From: JAHEKD01 sp965215945
Lineage (GTDB): Bacteria > Pseudomonadota > Gammaproteobacteria > Arenicellales > JAHEKD01
Assembly: GCA_965215945.1 (NCBI GenBank)
Contig: CBDCFC010000018.1
Span: 150,961-214,960, forward strand
Reading direction: 5' to 3'
Length of the DNA stretch: 64,000 nucleotides
In this document: piece after piece, positions 18,696 through 28,213 of the stretch
Layout: each line of letters begins with the position of its first letter
How positions within the stretch are numbered: position 1 is the first letter of the stretch
Program-made: the position numbers and the translations under genes
Notes under the pieces: model-generated
What the model saw: the letters and a program-made list of their open reading frames with translations, nothing else
Told to the model about the DNA's origin: nothing
Databases searched by the model: none

Positions 18696-19526
18696 GTGAC
18701 AGGTAAATTCGTATTAATTACAGGTTGCTCGAGCGGAATCGGCTACTGCCTCGCTACCAGGCTGGAAAAATGTGGCTATAAAGTTCTCGCTACAGCGCGT
18801 TCAGATAAAGACGTTGTCCGGCTTCAAAAAAACAACCTGAAGGCTCACCAGCTCGATCTTGCCGACACACAGTCAATCACTAATGCGGTCAATTGGGCCA
18901 TTTCACAAAGCTCGGGTAATTTATATGGATTAATAAACAATAGTGCTTATGGCCAACCTGGTGCTGTTGAGGATCTTAGCCGCCAAGCCTTGGTTGAACA
19001 GTTTCAAACCAATGTCTTTGGCACACAGGAATTAACCAATCAAGTAGTTCCATTGATGCGAAAAAATAACAGTGGCCGGATTATACAAATCAGCTCCATT
19101 TTGGGTTTGATCTGTTTACCGTATCGAGGTGCTTATAATGCCAGCAAATATGCATTAGAAGCACTTAGTGACACCATGCGGATAGAACTTAGCAATACTG
19201 CAATAAAAGTGGCTTTAATTGAGCCTGGACCAATCGCCACTGATTTCCGCAAAAATGCACTGAACATGTTTTTAAAGCATATCAAGCGAGAAACCAGTGC
19301 GCATAAAGATTACTATCAGGGGGTGGTTGATCGGCTAGAAACCCTTGAAAATGTACCCTTCACTTTGCCGCCCGAGTCAGTGTTGAAACCAACTCTGCAT
19401 GCACTAGAATCGAAAAACCCTAAGATACGTTACAAAGTTACAGTGCCAGCAGTTGGCTTGTCGTTTTTAAAACGTGTTTTTCCAGATAAACTATTTGACG
19501 CTCTTATAAGCCGCAAAATTAGCTGA
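18696..19526 (+). CDS. Short-chain dehydrogenase/reductase (SDR)
   Basis: This 276-residue classical SDR has the nucleotide-binding motif TGCSSGIGYCL at the N terminus, LINNSAYG near residue 87 and the catalytic YNASKYA near residue 145, with the active-site serine in QISSILG. The substrate is not predictable; the fold resembles retinol/steroid dehydrogenase-like SDRs. GTG at 18696 is the only start that fits before the Rossmann motif. It probably shares a transcript with the AsmA-like gene. Its 3' end overlaps the convergent malonyl-CoA synthetase gene by eight bases. Confidence 0.88.
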   Translation: MTGKFVLITGCSSGIGYCLATRLEKCGYKVLATARSDKDVVRLQKNNLKAHQLDLADTQSITNAVNWAISQSSGNLYGLINNSAYGQPGAVEDLSRQALVEQFQTNVFGTQELTNQVVPLMRKNNSGRIIQISSILGLICLPYRGAYNASKYALEALSDTMRIELSNTAIKVALIEPGPIATDFRKNALNMFLKHIKRETSAHKDYYQGVVDRLETLENVPFTLPPESVLKPTLHALESKNPKIRYKVTVPAVGLSFLKRVFPDKLFDALISRKIS

Positions 19527-21030
19527 ATTGCTCACGCAGGATATTCCTCTGTACTTTGCCCATGCTATTGCGGGGTAACTCGTCAACAAAAAATATTTGC
19601 TTGGGACATTTATAAGCGGCCAGTTGTTTCCTTACAGCTTCTATCAAACCAGTCTCAGCAATCGATAGTGTTTGTTGTTTGACAACTACGGCAACGACCC
19701 TCTCTCCAAAATCAGTGTCTGCAATCCCAATGACAGCAGATTCCTTTACACCATCGATGGCATCAATCACGGTTTCGACTTCTTTCGGATAGACATTGTA
19801 ACCGCCAGAAATAATTAAATCTTTCTGGCGGCCAATAATCGTCAGATAACCCTCATCATCAATAAAGCCCAAATCACCGGTAATAAAAAAACCGTCTTCA
19901 GTAAATTCCTCGGCCGTTTTTTCCGGCAAATTCCAATAGCCTTTGAACACATTCGGGCCATTGACCTGGATAACACCAATTTCGTTATTAGGTAACTTAC
20001 TACCTGACACAGGGTCATTTACGCGGACAGATATGTTGCTTAAAGCCAATCCAACTGTTCCTATGCGCCTTTCACCATAATAAGGATTTGAAGTATTCAT
20101 ATTGGTTTCGGTCATGCCGTAGCGCTCCAGGATTATGTGGTCGGTTTTGTCCTTAAAATCATGATGAGTTTCTTCCTGCATTGGGGCACTGCCGGATATG
20201 AACAAGCGCATGGATGCAGCGAGTTCTTTGGTAAATCTGTTATCGTTGAGTAAACGCATATAAAACGTTGGCACACCCATCATAGTTGTTGCCTGCGGCA
20301 ATGATTCAATGATCAAATCCAGATCAAAACCAGGCAGGAAGATCATCCCGTTACCTGCCAGCAATGAAACATTACAGGCTACAAACAATCCGTGGGTGTG
20401 AAATATTGGTAATGCATGCAATAGCAAGTCATGACTGCTGAATTGCCAGCACTTTGAAAGGCTTTGTGCATTTGAAAGCAAGTTGGCGTGGCTTAGCATA
20501 GCGCCTTTGGGACGGCCCGTAGTCCCTGAAGTGTAAAGCAGAGCAACTAAATCGTCACCAGAACAAGGAATGACTTGATGGTCATTCAACACCTCTGCAG
20601 CATAAGTCATCAGGCTCCCGGACCCATCATCATTTAAAGTTAGCAACCTGATATTGCTTTCAGCGATTAAACGCTCGATTTGCTGTTGTTCAGACTGATC
20701 ACAAATTATCAGTGACGGGGTGGCATCTTCAATAAAATATGTCAGTTCGTTTTTTGTATAGGCTGGATTTAATGGAACCAGCACGGTTCCGGTTTGTACA
20801 CATGCAGCGTAAACAGCCAATGCCTGAGGAGATTTTTTTACTTTAAGTAGTACGCGGTCGCCTTTTTTTAGACCAGTGTACCTAAAAACATTTGCAAATA
20901 AATCAGTCTGCTGAACAAAGTTCTCAAAACTGATTTGAGCACCGTTTTTCAGTTTTAAAAAAGTATCTGAATTGGCTAAATGAGGTTTGAATAGTGAATC
21001 ATACAGAATATTCTCACCAATGAGATTCAT
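19519..21030 (-). CDS. Malonyl-CoA synthetase (MatB-like)
   Basis: This 503-residue AMP-forming ligase joins malonate to CoA. The AMP-binding motif LLYTSGTTGRPKGAM is near residue 165. The segment ERYGMTETNMNTSNPYYGERR is characteristic of malonyl-CoA synthetases, and the C-terminal catalytic lysine lies in RNSMGKVQRN. No malonyl-CoA decarboxylase (matA) is next to it. It lies 22 bases after the ABC ATPase gene on the same strand, so it is probably the last gene of the aminotransferase/ABC transporter operon. That link is an inference from position. Confidence 0.85.
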   Translation of the reverse strand: MNLIGENILYDSLFKPHLANSDTFLKLKNGAQISFENFVQQTDLFANVFRYTGLKKGDRVLLKVKKSPQALAVYAACVQTGTVLVPLNPAYTKNELTYFIEDATPSLIICDQSEQQQIERLIAESNIRLLTLNDDGSGSLMTYAAEVLNDHQVIPCSGDDLVALLYTSGTTGRPKGAMLSHANLLSNAQSLSKCWQFSSHDLLLHALPIFHTHGLFVACNVSLLAGNGMIFLPGFDLDLIIESLPQATTMMGVPTFYMRLLNDNRFTKELAASMRLFISGSAPMQEETHHDFKDKTDHIILERYGMTETNMNTSNPYYGERRIGTVGLALSNISVRVNDPVSGSKLPNNEIGVIQVNGPNVFKGYWNLPEKTAEEFTEDGFFITGDLGFIDDEGYLTIIGRQKDLIISGGYNVYPKEVETVIDAIDGVKESAVIGIADTDFGERVVAVVVKQQTLSIAETGLIEAVRKQLAAYKCPKQIFFVDELPRNSMGKVQRNILREQFS

Positions 21031-21052
21031 TTACAGCGTGAACTATTCTGAA

Positions 21053-21811
21053 TTATAAAATTTGGCTTAAGAATTCCTTGGTTCGAGGATCCTGCGCATT
21101 ATCAAAGAATGTCGTTGGCGGGCCGCTTTCGACAATAACGCCGCGGTCAGTAAAATAAATCATATCAGCGACTTCTCTGGCAAAACCCATTTCGTGAGTC
21201 ACTAAAATACAAGTCATGCCTTCTTCTGCCAGTTGTTTTATTGTTACCAGCACTTCTTTAACTGTTTCGGGGTCCAGAGCGGCAGTAACTTCGTCGAATA
21301 GCATAATATCCGGATTCATCGCCAGTGATCTGGCAATGGCCACCCGTTGTTGCTGCCCGCCTGAAAGCTCGCCCGGGTAACTGTCTTCCTTACCTTCAAG
21401 GCGTACTTTTTTAAGCAGATCATAGGCTCTTTTTTCAACTTCAGCCTGATCTTGGTTGAGGACTTTAACCGGAGCCATCATTACATTTTGCAATGCAGTT
21501 TTATGCGGGAACAGATTATATTGCTGAAACACCATGCCCACTTTTTTACGTAATTCGAGCTTATTCAGGCTCGGATCATTGACTTCCTGGCCTTCAACTA
21601 AAATTGAACCTTGTTGAATGTCGTTCAAGGCATTGACACAGCGAATCAACGTTGACTTGCCCGATCCGGACGGTCCTATAATGCAAATTACCTCGCCCTT
21701 CATGACGTCCATGGAAACGCCCTTTAACACTTCCAGATCGCCAAATGACTTATGTACGTCTTTTATTGAAATGATGGGTTGATCATTAGTCCATTCGCTC
21801 ATGATATTCAC
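21053..21811 (-). CDS. Polar amino-acid ABC transporter ATPase
   Basis: This 252-residue GlnQ/HisP-type ATPase has Walker A (IGPSGSGKSTL), Q-loop (VFQQYNLFPH), signature (LSGGQQQR), Walker B (IMLFDEVTAALDP) and the switch histidine (LVTHEMGF). It energises uptake by the two permeases encoded just upstream. A second in-frame ATG (MSEWTND) three codons in is equally possible. It is transcribed with the permeases, seven bases from the previous stop. Confidence 0.94.
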   Translation of the reverse strand: MNIMSEWTNDQPIISIKDVHKSFGDLEVLKGVSMDVMKGEVICIIGPSGSGKSTLIRCVNALNDIQQGSILVEGQEVNDPSLNKLELRKKVGMVFQQYNLFPHKTALQNVMMAPVKVLNQDQAEVEKRAYDLLKKVRLEGKEDSYPGELSGGQQQRVAIARSLAMNPDIMLFDEVTAALDPETVKEVLVTIKQLAEEGMTCILVTHEMGFAREVADMIYFTDRGVIVESGPPTTFFDNAQDPRTKEFLSQIL

Positions 21812-21818
21812 CTTAAGA

Positions 21819-22673
21819 TTAGATCTTCACCGCAAATCGCTTTTCAAGCCTCAGCGTGAATCTTGATATCGGATAACAGTACAAAAAGAACCACAACAGA
21901 ATATAGGCATATAACGGCGCCAGTAAATCGGTTCGCCCACCTTCTGCGGCTGAAACCTGCCCTGCCAATGTCATGACTTCATTCACTCCGACAATAGAAG
22001 CGAGCACGGTTGCCATGGTCAATATCGCATACAGGTTCATCCACGGCGGCAACATGCGCTTATAACACTGCGGAAGAATAATCGACCATAATTGCTGTCT
22101 GCGAGTGAACGCTAATGCTTCAGAAGCTTCCCATTGTCCACTGGGCAGTGATCGTATCGCACCGCGGACAATTTCTGAAACATTCGCCATAACCGGCAGT
22201 GACAATCCAATCACGGCTTTAATCCAGTCAGGGAATGGAATCCGCAAGTCACCTATTCTGAACTCAAATGGCAACATAAACATGGCGAAAAACAGCAGTA
22301 CCAGCCAGGGGGAATTGCGAAAAAATTGGGTTACCGCCCAGGAGCCGACCCGTATTGGCGGTAATAAAGAAATTTGCATCAATCCCAATGCAGCACCAGC
22401 CAGCGTGCCAATCAGCATAGACATGAAACTGATTAGAATATTAAATAAAAAACCTTTAAACAGCAGCGGCGTCCATTTAGTCAGAATGCTGATAATGCTC
22501 TGTTTGTCATTCTGAGCTTCGGCCACTCCGAGTAATACAGTTAAGCCCAGTAATAGCCAGAATAGCGTTTGCGCATTAAAGATTCGATGATCCAGATGAG
22601 AGTCCGTATTGATTCTGGATGAATTGGCAGTGAGCAGGACTGGCAAGTCAGTCGTGGATTTATCGTATTTCAT
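21819..22673 (-). CDS. Polar amino-acid ABC transporter permease (second)
   Basis: This 284-residue HisM/GlnP-type permease has the EAA-like motif EASEALAFTRRQQLWSIILPQ that contacts the ATPase, and about five to six membrane segments. I chose the ATG at 22673 (MKYDKSTTD), which overlaps the stop of the first permease by one base (ATGA). Upstream in-frame codons lie inside the other permease and give a non-family N terminus. It carries an extra N-terminal soluble stretch of about 40 residues before its first helix. Confidence 0.92.
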   Translation of the reverse strand: MKYDKSTTDLPVLLTANSSRINTDSHLDHRIFNAQTLFWLLLGLTVLLGVAEAQNDKQSIISILTKWTPLLFKGFLFNILISFMSMLIGTLAGAALGLMQISLLPPIRVGSWAVTQFFRNSPWLVLLFFAMFMLPFEFRIGDLRIPFPDWIKAVIGLSLPVMANVSEIVRGAIRSLPSGQWEASEALAFTRRQQLWSIILPQCYKRMLPPWMNLYAILTMATVLASIVGVNEVMTLAGQVSAAEGGRTDLLAPLYAYILLWFFLYCYPISRFTLRLEKRFAVKI

Positions 22674-23419
22674 CAGCCGCCAAACCCGGGTAATTTCAGT
22701 GAGCGTTCCCAACGATTCATGGCCCACACCAGCACGCCGACAAGAACCATATAACAAACAAATAAAACAACCATCATTTCCGGGACGTTGACATTGTCAG
22801 ACCAGATTTGATTTGACACATATAATAACTCGGGCACTGCTATGGCATAGGCCAGTGTCGTGGTTTTAACCAGATTGACCAGATTATTATTCAAAGCAGG
22901 AAGGCAGACACGGAATGCCAAAGGCAAGACTACGTACAGATAAGTCTGCAACCGGCTAAAACCTAATGCCTCGGCAGCTTCCTTGGTTGAATCGGCAACA
23001 GCCTCAATTCCTGATCTGAATATTTCTACATTAAACGCGCCGGCGAAAAATGATAACGAAATTGTCGCCCAAACAAAGTTACTGAACATGGGTTTGGCAA
23101 AACCATATTCATTTTGCACCGTGGGCAGTAATACGCTGATACCAAAGAAGAAAAAATACATTTGCACCAGCGGGGGTGTATTGCGAAAAAACTGGATATA
23201 GCCTTGCACGATTCTGCGTGTCCATTTGAATTTTGAACCCTGTAACCAGGCGCCAATAATCCCGATGATGACGCTAAAAATAAGGCATAAAACAGACAGC
23301 CAGATCGTGGTCAGAAACCCGCTGACAAACCGTTTACGATCAAACGAATCATAGAAAATAGTCAGGTTGATGCCAGTCTGTTCATACAGAACACGAAACC
23401 ATTCGAAAAACGCTTCCAT
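22673..23419 (-). CDS. Polar amino-acid ABC transporter permease (first)
   Basis: This 248-residue HisQ/GlnP-type permease has FFRNTPPLVQMYFFFFG and the ATPase contact loop EAAEALGFSRLQTYLYVVLPLA. It has about five membrane segments. It pairs with the second permease to form the channel for an amino acid or related compound. It lies 60 bases after the binding-protein gene, and that gap contains two stem-loops that may reduce expression of the membrane genes relative to the binding protein. Confidence 0.93.
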   Translation of the reverse strand: MEAFFEWFRVLYEQTGINLTIFYDSFDRKRFVSGFLTTIWLSVLCLIFSVIIGIIGAWLQGSKFKWTRRIVQGYIQFFRNTPPLVQMYFFFFGISVLLPTVQNEYGFAKPMFSNFVWATISLSFFAGAFNVEIFRSGIEAVADSTKEAAEALGFSRLQTYLYVVLPLAFRVCLPALNNNLVNLVKTTTLAYAIAVPELLYVSNQIWSDNVNVPEMMVVLFVCYMVLVGVLVWAMNRWERSLKLPGFGG

Positions 23420-23427
23420 CTATGCTT

Positions 23428-23469
23428 GATTCTATGAATTAGAATCAGGGTACGGTCATCCGCACCCTG
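23428..23469 (-). promoter_or_regulatory. Two adjacent stem-loops between binding protein and permease genes
   Basis: Two inverted repeats stand side by side. The first is perfect: GATTCTA, loop TGAAT, TAGAATC (23428-23446). The second, 23446-23469, pairs CAGGGTACGG with CCGCACCCTG around TCAT with one mismatch. Neither is followed by a T run, so they look like mRNA-stabilising or processing hairpins, common after abundant binding-protein messages, rather than terminators. Confidence 0.55.
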
Positions 23470-23479
23470 AAAATTATAT

Positions 23480-24292
23480 TTAACCGCCTTTGTGTTGTTC
23501 GTGCATTTTTTGGGCAAATGGTGTGTTAGGCACTCCGTGTTTTGTCTCTAATTCAAGAATCCGGCCCGACTTGTGCCATTCGGTAATCATTTCACTCATC
23601 AGCTGGGCAAACGCGTCTTCACCAAGTGCAACGGCCAAACCCCAAGGTGCGTCGTCAATAGTTGGCAAAGCCATTTCGAAATCACCTGCCCATTCTTCTT
23701 CACCAAGTTTAGAAACAATAAAAGAATCATCATAGACAAATCCCAGGCAGTTACCCTGCTTGAGTGCTGTCAGTGCTTCTGCCGTTCCTTTAAATGCCAC
23801 AACTTCGGCACCGTACTCTTCCTGGGTTTTTTTGTTGTAAAAAGCTCCTTGAATTCCGCAAATGGGTTTTCCTTCAACATCAGGCCAATCTTTTAATTCC
23901 GCTTTTTTCCAGGCCAATACATTGGTTCCGGATGAGTAATAATTCGGATCAACAATTTGAACAACTTTACGGCGGTCTTCCCTGTCTGTCATGGTGGCAA
24001 TCATTAAATCGATTTTGCCCTGTTCAAGGAACTGCATGCGGTTTGATGAAACCACAGGAACTAATTCAAGTTCAACACCTAACTTATCTGCCACGTCTTT
24101 GGCCAGTTCAGGTTCAATGCCAATAATCTCACCCGATGGATCACGATAACCATACGGCTTGTAATCTGCCTTGGTGCCGACAATCAGTTTGCCGCGAGAT
24201 TTGATTTCGTCCAGAGCATCCGCAGAAACTGTAACAGAAAGGAAAATAGCCATTAATGCAATAACAGCAGAGAAATTCAATTTTCTGATCAT
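23480..24292 (-). CDS. Polar amino-acid ABC transporter substrate-binding protein (family 3)
   Basis: This 270-residue periplasmic binding protein begins with a signal peptide (MIRKLNFSAVIALMAI...SVTVSA). The mature family-3 domain starts LDEIKSRGKLIVGTKADYKPYG and keeps the ligand-pocket pattern GIEPELAKDVADKLGVELELV. The start at 24292 is preceded by AAAGGAG at the right distance; longer in-frame starts lack a signal peptide at the front. The ligand is likely a polar amino acid, but which one is not clear from sequence. Confidence 0.92.
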   Translation of the reverse strand: MIRKLNFSAVIALMAIFLSVTVSADALDEIKSRGKLIVGTKADYKPYGYRDPSGEIIGIEPELAKDVADKLGVELELVPVVSSNRMQFLEQGKIDLMIATMTDREDRRKVVQIVDPNYYSSGTNVLAWKKAELKDWPDVEGKPICGIQGAFYNKKTQEEYGAEVVAFKGTAEALTALKQGNCLGFVYDDSFIVSKLGEEEWAGDFEMALPTIDDAPWGLAVALGEDAFAQLMSEMITEWHKSGRILELETKHGVPNTPFAQKMHEQHKGG

Positions 24293-24451
24293 TTTGATCT
24301 CCTTTTGTGTGATAAAAACAACTAAGCAGGCCATTCTGGCGCAAAATAATTTTGATGTCCAGCATTGATATGGCAACGAAGTGTGGAAATTTAAAAAAAT
24401 TTGATACTAGTGTTGACGCCATGGGTCAAAAGCCATAGCCGTTATCGAGAG

Positions 24452-25739
24452 CTAATTCAACTTATCCAGTGATTCGCTTAATGAGCGATCAAAAATCTCC
24501 ATTGCAATATCGATTTCTTCTTTGCTAACAGTCAGAGGTGGAGCAATTCGCCAGACCGAACCGCGCTCGGGCCTGAGTCGAATATTCATGCTCAAACCAA
24601 GTTCCAGACAACGCTGGGTCGTGATTGCGCCTAATCGATGATGAGGCAACCTAGATTTGCGATCCTGTACCAGTTCTATACCGTAGTAATCCCTGTCCGC
24701 GAATATCACCTATCACTTCATGCTTGCGCATAAGGTTTTCGAGTTGCTGGCGTAAATAATCACCTGTTACTTTTGCCCGCGCGATTAAGTCTTCCGTTTG
24801 TAAAGTTGTTAATACTGCCAACCCGACTGCTGCTGGTAATGGATCAGAAACATGTGATGTATAAAAACTAAATCCCTGTTGATGAACATTTGACTCAATC
24901 TTGTTGCTCGTTACCGTTGCAGCTAGTGGAATACCGCCACCCAAAGTTTTCGACAAGGTCATGATATCTGGTGTTACAGCTGTAGCTTCTGCAGCAGTTT
25001 TATAACCAATCCGGCCAAATGCAGTTTGTGCTTCATCAAAAATCAGCAGCATACCGCGTCGGTGACAGGCCTGTTTTAGTTCCTTAAAATAATCCTTGGG
25101 AGGAACAATTACCCCGCCCGCACTCAATATCGGCTCGGCGATCACTGCGGCGGGTGCTCCGCGCATCTGCATATCTAATTGCTCCAAACCAACCTTCAAA
25201 CAGGTTTTGTCACAGCAATCCTGGCAATGCTTTATTGGGCAGCGATAGGCGTTGGGTTCAGGGATTGAATAGACACCTGGTGCTGCCGGGCCGTAGCCTT
25301 TTCTGTCACCCGCATAGGAAACATAGCTGGATGTTCCTGTAACACCATGCCAGGATCCACCAAGCGCAACAACCTCGTAACCGCCGGTATAAAGCTTGGC
25401 GATACGCAGTGCTGCTTCATTACTTTCGCTGCCCGTATTAACAAATAGCTTTTTAGTCAGTTTGGTAGGTAAAAAATCCGATAATTTCTCGGCAAGCTCG
25501 ATAACAGCATCAGGAATCATTCCACTGAATAAATGCAGCATTTCTTTACTGCATTGTTCAATGGCTTGTACAACTTTTGGATGATTGTGGCCTATGGTTG
25601 CACACATCTGCCCTGAGGTGAAATCCAGAATGGCCCGGCCATTTTTGTCATAGACATAAGAGCCTTTGGCCTTGACTATTGGTTCTGAATAAAAGTCGCT
25701 GCCATAACGGATCAATTGATCGAATTGATTAGAACTCAC
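24452..25739 (-). pseudogene. Class-III aminotransferase (2,2-dialkylglycine decarboxylase-like), frameshifted
   Basis: The first frame (25739 down to about 24690) encodes residues 1 to about 350 of a PLP enzyme, including CATIGHNHPKVV, FDEAQTAFGR and the PLP lysine in SKTLGGGIPLAA, up to GDIRGQGL. The rest continues in another frame as YYGIELVQDRKS through LSESLDKLN, ending at 24452. The join is at about 24684-24690; one extra base or two missing bases explains it. The nearby sequence is not a homopolymer, so a real mutation is as likely as a read error. The intact length would be about 430 residues, normal for the family. It heads the run of amino-acid transporter genes, so it likely handled the imported compound. 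Confidence 0.8.
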
Positions 25740-25829
25740 TCTGTATTACCTACTTAGTATTGGTAATACTAGAATGGTTATTATTTGACTGTCAATCTAA
25801 CTCAACAGGTTGTTGAAATCTATAATTGG

Positions 25830-26702
25830 TTAAATCGCTTTTAATGCATCAATACGATCATCTAACGGCGGATGAGACATAAACAGGGCCTTGATACCCG
25901 TCGGCTTTCCACCATTTATGCCAAATGCAGCGAGCTGATCTGGCAGATCCTCCTGTACGCCTGCTTTAAGTCGTTCCAAAGCGCCAATCATATTGGCTTG
26001 ACTAGATAATTCTGCCCCACCCCTGTCGGCAACAAATTCTCGTCGACGTGAAAACCACATTACAATCATACTAGCCAGAATACCCAACACTAGTTCAGAA
26101 ACGATGGTTGCAATCCAAAAACCCATACCGTGACCATCTTCATTTTTAAAAACAACACGGTCAACAATATTGCCAATCACCCGGGCAAAGAAAATCACAA
26201 AAGTGTTAATTACTCCCTGAATCAACGCCATGGTTACCATGTCACCATTGGCAATATGGGCGACTTCATGGCCAAGTACGGCTTCTGCTTCATCACGACT
26301 CATGCCATTCAGCAAACCGCGGCTTACAGCAACCAGCGCATCGTTTTTCTTCATGCCGGTTGCAAATGCGTTCATTTGAGGGGTTTCGAAAATTCCCACT
26401 TCTGGCATCCCTATGCCCGCCTGCTCGGCCTGGCGTTGAACGGTGAACATTAACCAGCGTTCTTCATCAGAAGAAGGCGTCTCAATGACTCTGACTCCCA
26501 TCATTTTCTTGGCGGTAAATTTGGACATCGCCAATGAAATAAAGCTGCCAATCATGCCAAAACCGGCAGCAAAAACCAGCAAAGATGTATAGTTCAGGCC
26601 ATTAGCTTCCAGATAAGGCCCAAAGCCTAGCAAACGCATGGAAATGCTCAAAATGATCAATATCGCCAGGTTTGTGGCTAAAAATAAACCGATTCGTAAC
26701 AT
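25830..26702 (-). CDS. htpX: Protease HtpX
   Basis: This 290-residue inner-membrane zinc metalloprotease helps remove misfolded membrane proteins. Two N-terminal hydrophobic segments (residues about 5-22 and 38-58) are followed by the zinc site HEVAH at 145-149. The third ligand glutamate lies in REFVADRGGAEL near residue 220, and two more membrane segments lie between. Length and layout match E. coli HtpX. It is divergent from tag, with a 110-base gap that should hold both promoters. Confidence 0.96.
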   Translation of the reverse strand: MLRIGLFLATNLAILIILSISMRLLGFGPYLEANGLNYTSLLVFAAGFGMIGSFISLAMSKFTAKKMMGVRVIETPSSDEERWLMFTVQRQAEQAGIGMPEVGIFETPQMNAFATGMKKNDALVAVSRGLLNGMSRDEAEAVLGHEVAHIANGDMVTMALIQGVINTFVIFFARVIGNIVDRVVFKNEDGHGMGFWIATIVSELVLGILASMIVMWFSRRREFVADRGGAELSSQANMIGALERLKAGVQEDLPDQLAAFGINGGKPTGIKALFMSHPPLDDRIDALKAI

Positions 26703-26812
26703 GGTGCCCTGTATTAGTGTGTGTTAGTAACTGCTTAACTATATAAGGCTTGATTCGACTCAGATCAAGCTTATACTGAGCCTAAATACTAACTGTTTAA
26801 ACTAAACGAATC

Positions 26813-27382
26813 ATGAATAAAAAACGCTGCGGCTGGGCTACATTCTCAGAACTCGAAATCGATTACCATGATAAAGAATGGGGAGTACCCGTTCATGACG
26901 ATCATACTCATTTTGAATTTCTGATTTTAGAAGGTGCCCAGGCTGGCCTGAGCTGGCATACCATATTACAAAAACGCGATAACTACCGCACAGCATTTAA
27001 GAATTTTGATCCTGCCAAAGTTGCCGGATTTAAGGAAAAGCAAATTCAGGGATTACTCAATAATCCGGGTATCGTCCGCAATAAATTAAAAATCAATGCA
27101 ACTGTCACAAACGCAAAATATTTTCTGGAAACTCAAGCGAAACACGACTCATTTGATAACTTTATTTGGCAATACGTTGATGGCAAACCAATCGTGAACA
27201 AATGGAAGTCCGGCAAACAGGTCCCCGCCACCACCAAACTCTCCGAACAAATCTCCAAGGATTTAAAGAAAATAGGCTTCCGATTTGTAGGGCCAACAAT
27301 CGTTTATTCGTATTTACAAGCAACTGGGTTGATTAATGATCATCTGACCAGTTGTTTTAGGTATAAAGAGGTTCGGGCGTAA
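26813..27382 (+). CDS. tag: DNA-3-methyladenine glycosylase I
   Basis: This 189-residue repair enzyme removes 3-methyladenine. The N terminus KKRCGWATFSELEIDYHDKEWG and the conserved FLILEGAQAGLSW with the catalytic-pocket glutamate match Tag. KIGFRFVGPTIVYSYLQATGLINDH near the C terminus is also typical. The length is the usual one. It appears to be a single-gene unit, divergent from htpX and convergent with a small membrane-protein gene. Confidence 0.95.
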   Translation: MNKKRCGWATFSELEIDYHDKEWGVPVHDDHTHFEFLILEGAQAGLSWHTILQKRDNYRTAFKNFDPAKVAGFKEKQIQGLLNNPGIVRNKLKINATVTNAKYFLETQAKHDSFDNFIWQYVDGKPIVNKWKSGKQVPATTKLSEQISKDLKKIGFRFVGPTIVYSYLQATGLINDHLTSCFRYKEVRA

Positions 27383-27449
27383 TGTTACAGTCAATTTCTT
27401 CAAAGCTGATTTATCCAAGGTTCTTTTTTGAGTTGATTTAGTTCCATAT

Positions 27450-27842
27450 TTAAGCCCAATAGTCGGATAGTGCTAAGGCAAATACTAATGCAATAATCCC
27501 AATTATCACGATCACAACTGCTAATTGTTTTCCATCTGAAATAAATTTCATATTTCCACCAAAAGCATCAAACCAACCATAACCAGAGTCTTGTGTTGTA
27601 GGCACATTTCTATAAACATGTTTTAGCTCTTGGTCGTTCATGCCTTGTTTTCGCCCTAAATCATCAATGATTTTCCTTTCAGCGGAAGTTACGTATATTA
27701 AGCCGCCTATGCAGAGATAAATAGTACTGACAATAAATAATGCTTGACTGAACCCTTCAGGATCAAAGCCGGTTTTAAGGTATGCTATTAAGGTAGTAAC
27801 TGTTATACCAATTGTGCATATTGAGAGAAAACGTTTAAGCAT
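27450..27842 (-). CDS. Small membrane protein of unknown function
   Basis: The 130-residue protein has about three hydrophobic segments: residues about 5-22, 33-50 and 105-127. A polar stretch between them contains SAERKIIDDLGRKQG and a Gly-rich turn (DSGYGWFDAFGG). I do not recognise a family. Codon use looks like that of the neighbours. It lies alone between tag and the next small membrane protein gene and has no clear partner. Confidence 0.55.
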   Translation of the reverse strand: MLKRFLSICTIGITVTTLIAYLKTGFDPEGFSQALFIVSTIYLCIGGLIYVTSAERKIIDDLGRKQGMNDQELKHVYRNVPTTQDSGYGWFDAFGGNMKFISDGKQLAVVIVIIGIIALVFALALSDYWA

Positions 27843-27916
27843 AATTCTATTGAGGCTCTGAGATTTAGGACTGTCTTAAAGTCTTCTTTTAATACTCCTT
27901 AACCCTAAGAGTAAAT

Positions 27917-28213
27917 TTACTTGCCCTTATTTATATCCCGCCGCAGCAAAAAACAGTAGATGGGTAATAATAAGAATAACAACAACGGAATCTCTATCAG
28001 CCAGATGACTAAGGCCTGCATAACTGTTCCAAGATTCGGGAGGTAATTTGCGACTGAAACAGTTACCGATTGATTCAAGAACACGAACACGATTAAAAAA
28101 ATCAATGCAAAACGCCACCGGATATTTTTACCGTGGGTTTTCAAGGCTTCTTTTTTCTTATCCTCGGGTAAGACCTGGATTTCCGGGATGTTTTTAGGCA
28201 GCCAGTAAATCAT
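27917..28213 (-). CDS. Small membrane protein downstream of lolD, unknown function
   Basis: The 98-residue protein starts one base after the end of lolD, so it is probably in the lolCE-lolD operon. After a polar N terminus (about 30 residues) it has two hydrophobic segments, residues about 33-55 and 62-88, and ends in a basic tail (RRDINKGK), which suggests a two-helix inner-membrane protein. No family is recognised. A link to lipoprotein export is suggested only by position. Confidence 0.6.
   Translation of the reverse strand: MIYWLPKNIPEIQVLPEDKKKEALKTHGKNIRWRFALIFLIVFVFLNQSVTVSVANYLPNLGTVMQALVIWLIEIPLLLFLLLPIYCFLLRRDINKGK

Noticed and set aside
22105..22515. 136-codon open frame on the plus strand inside an ABC permease gene
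   Set aside because: It mirrors the permease codons and has no recognisable protein features.
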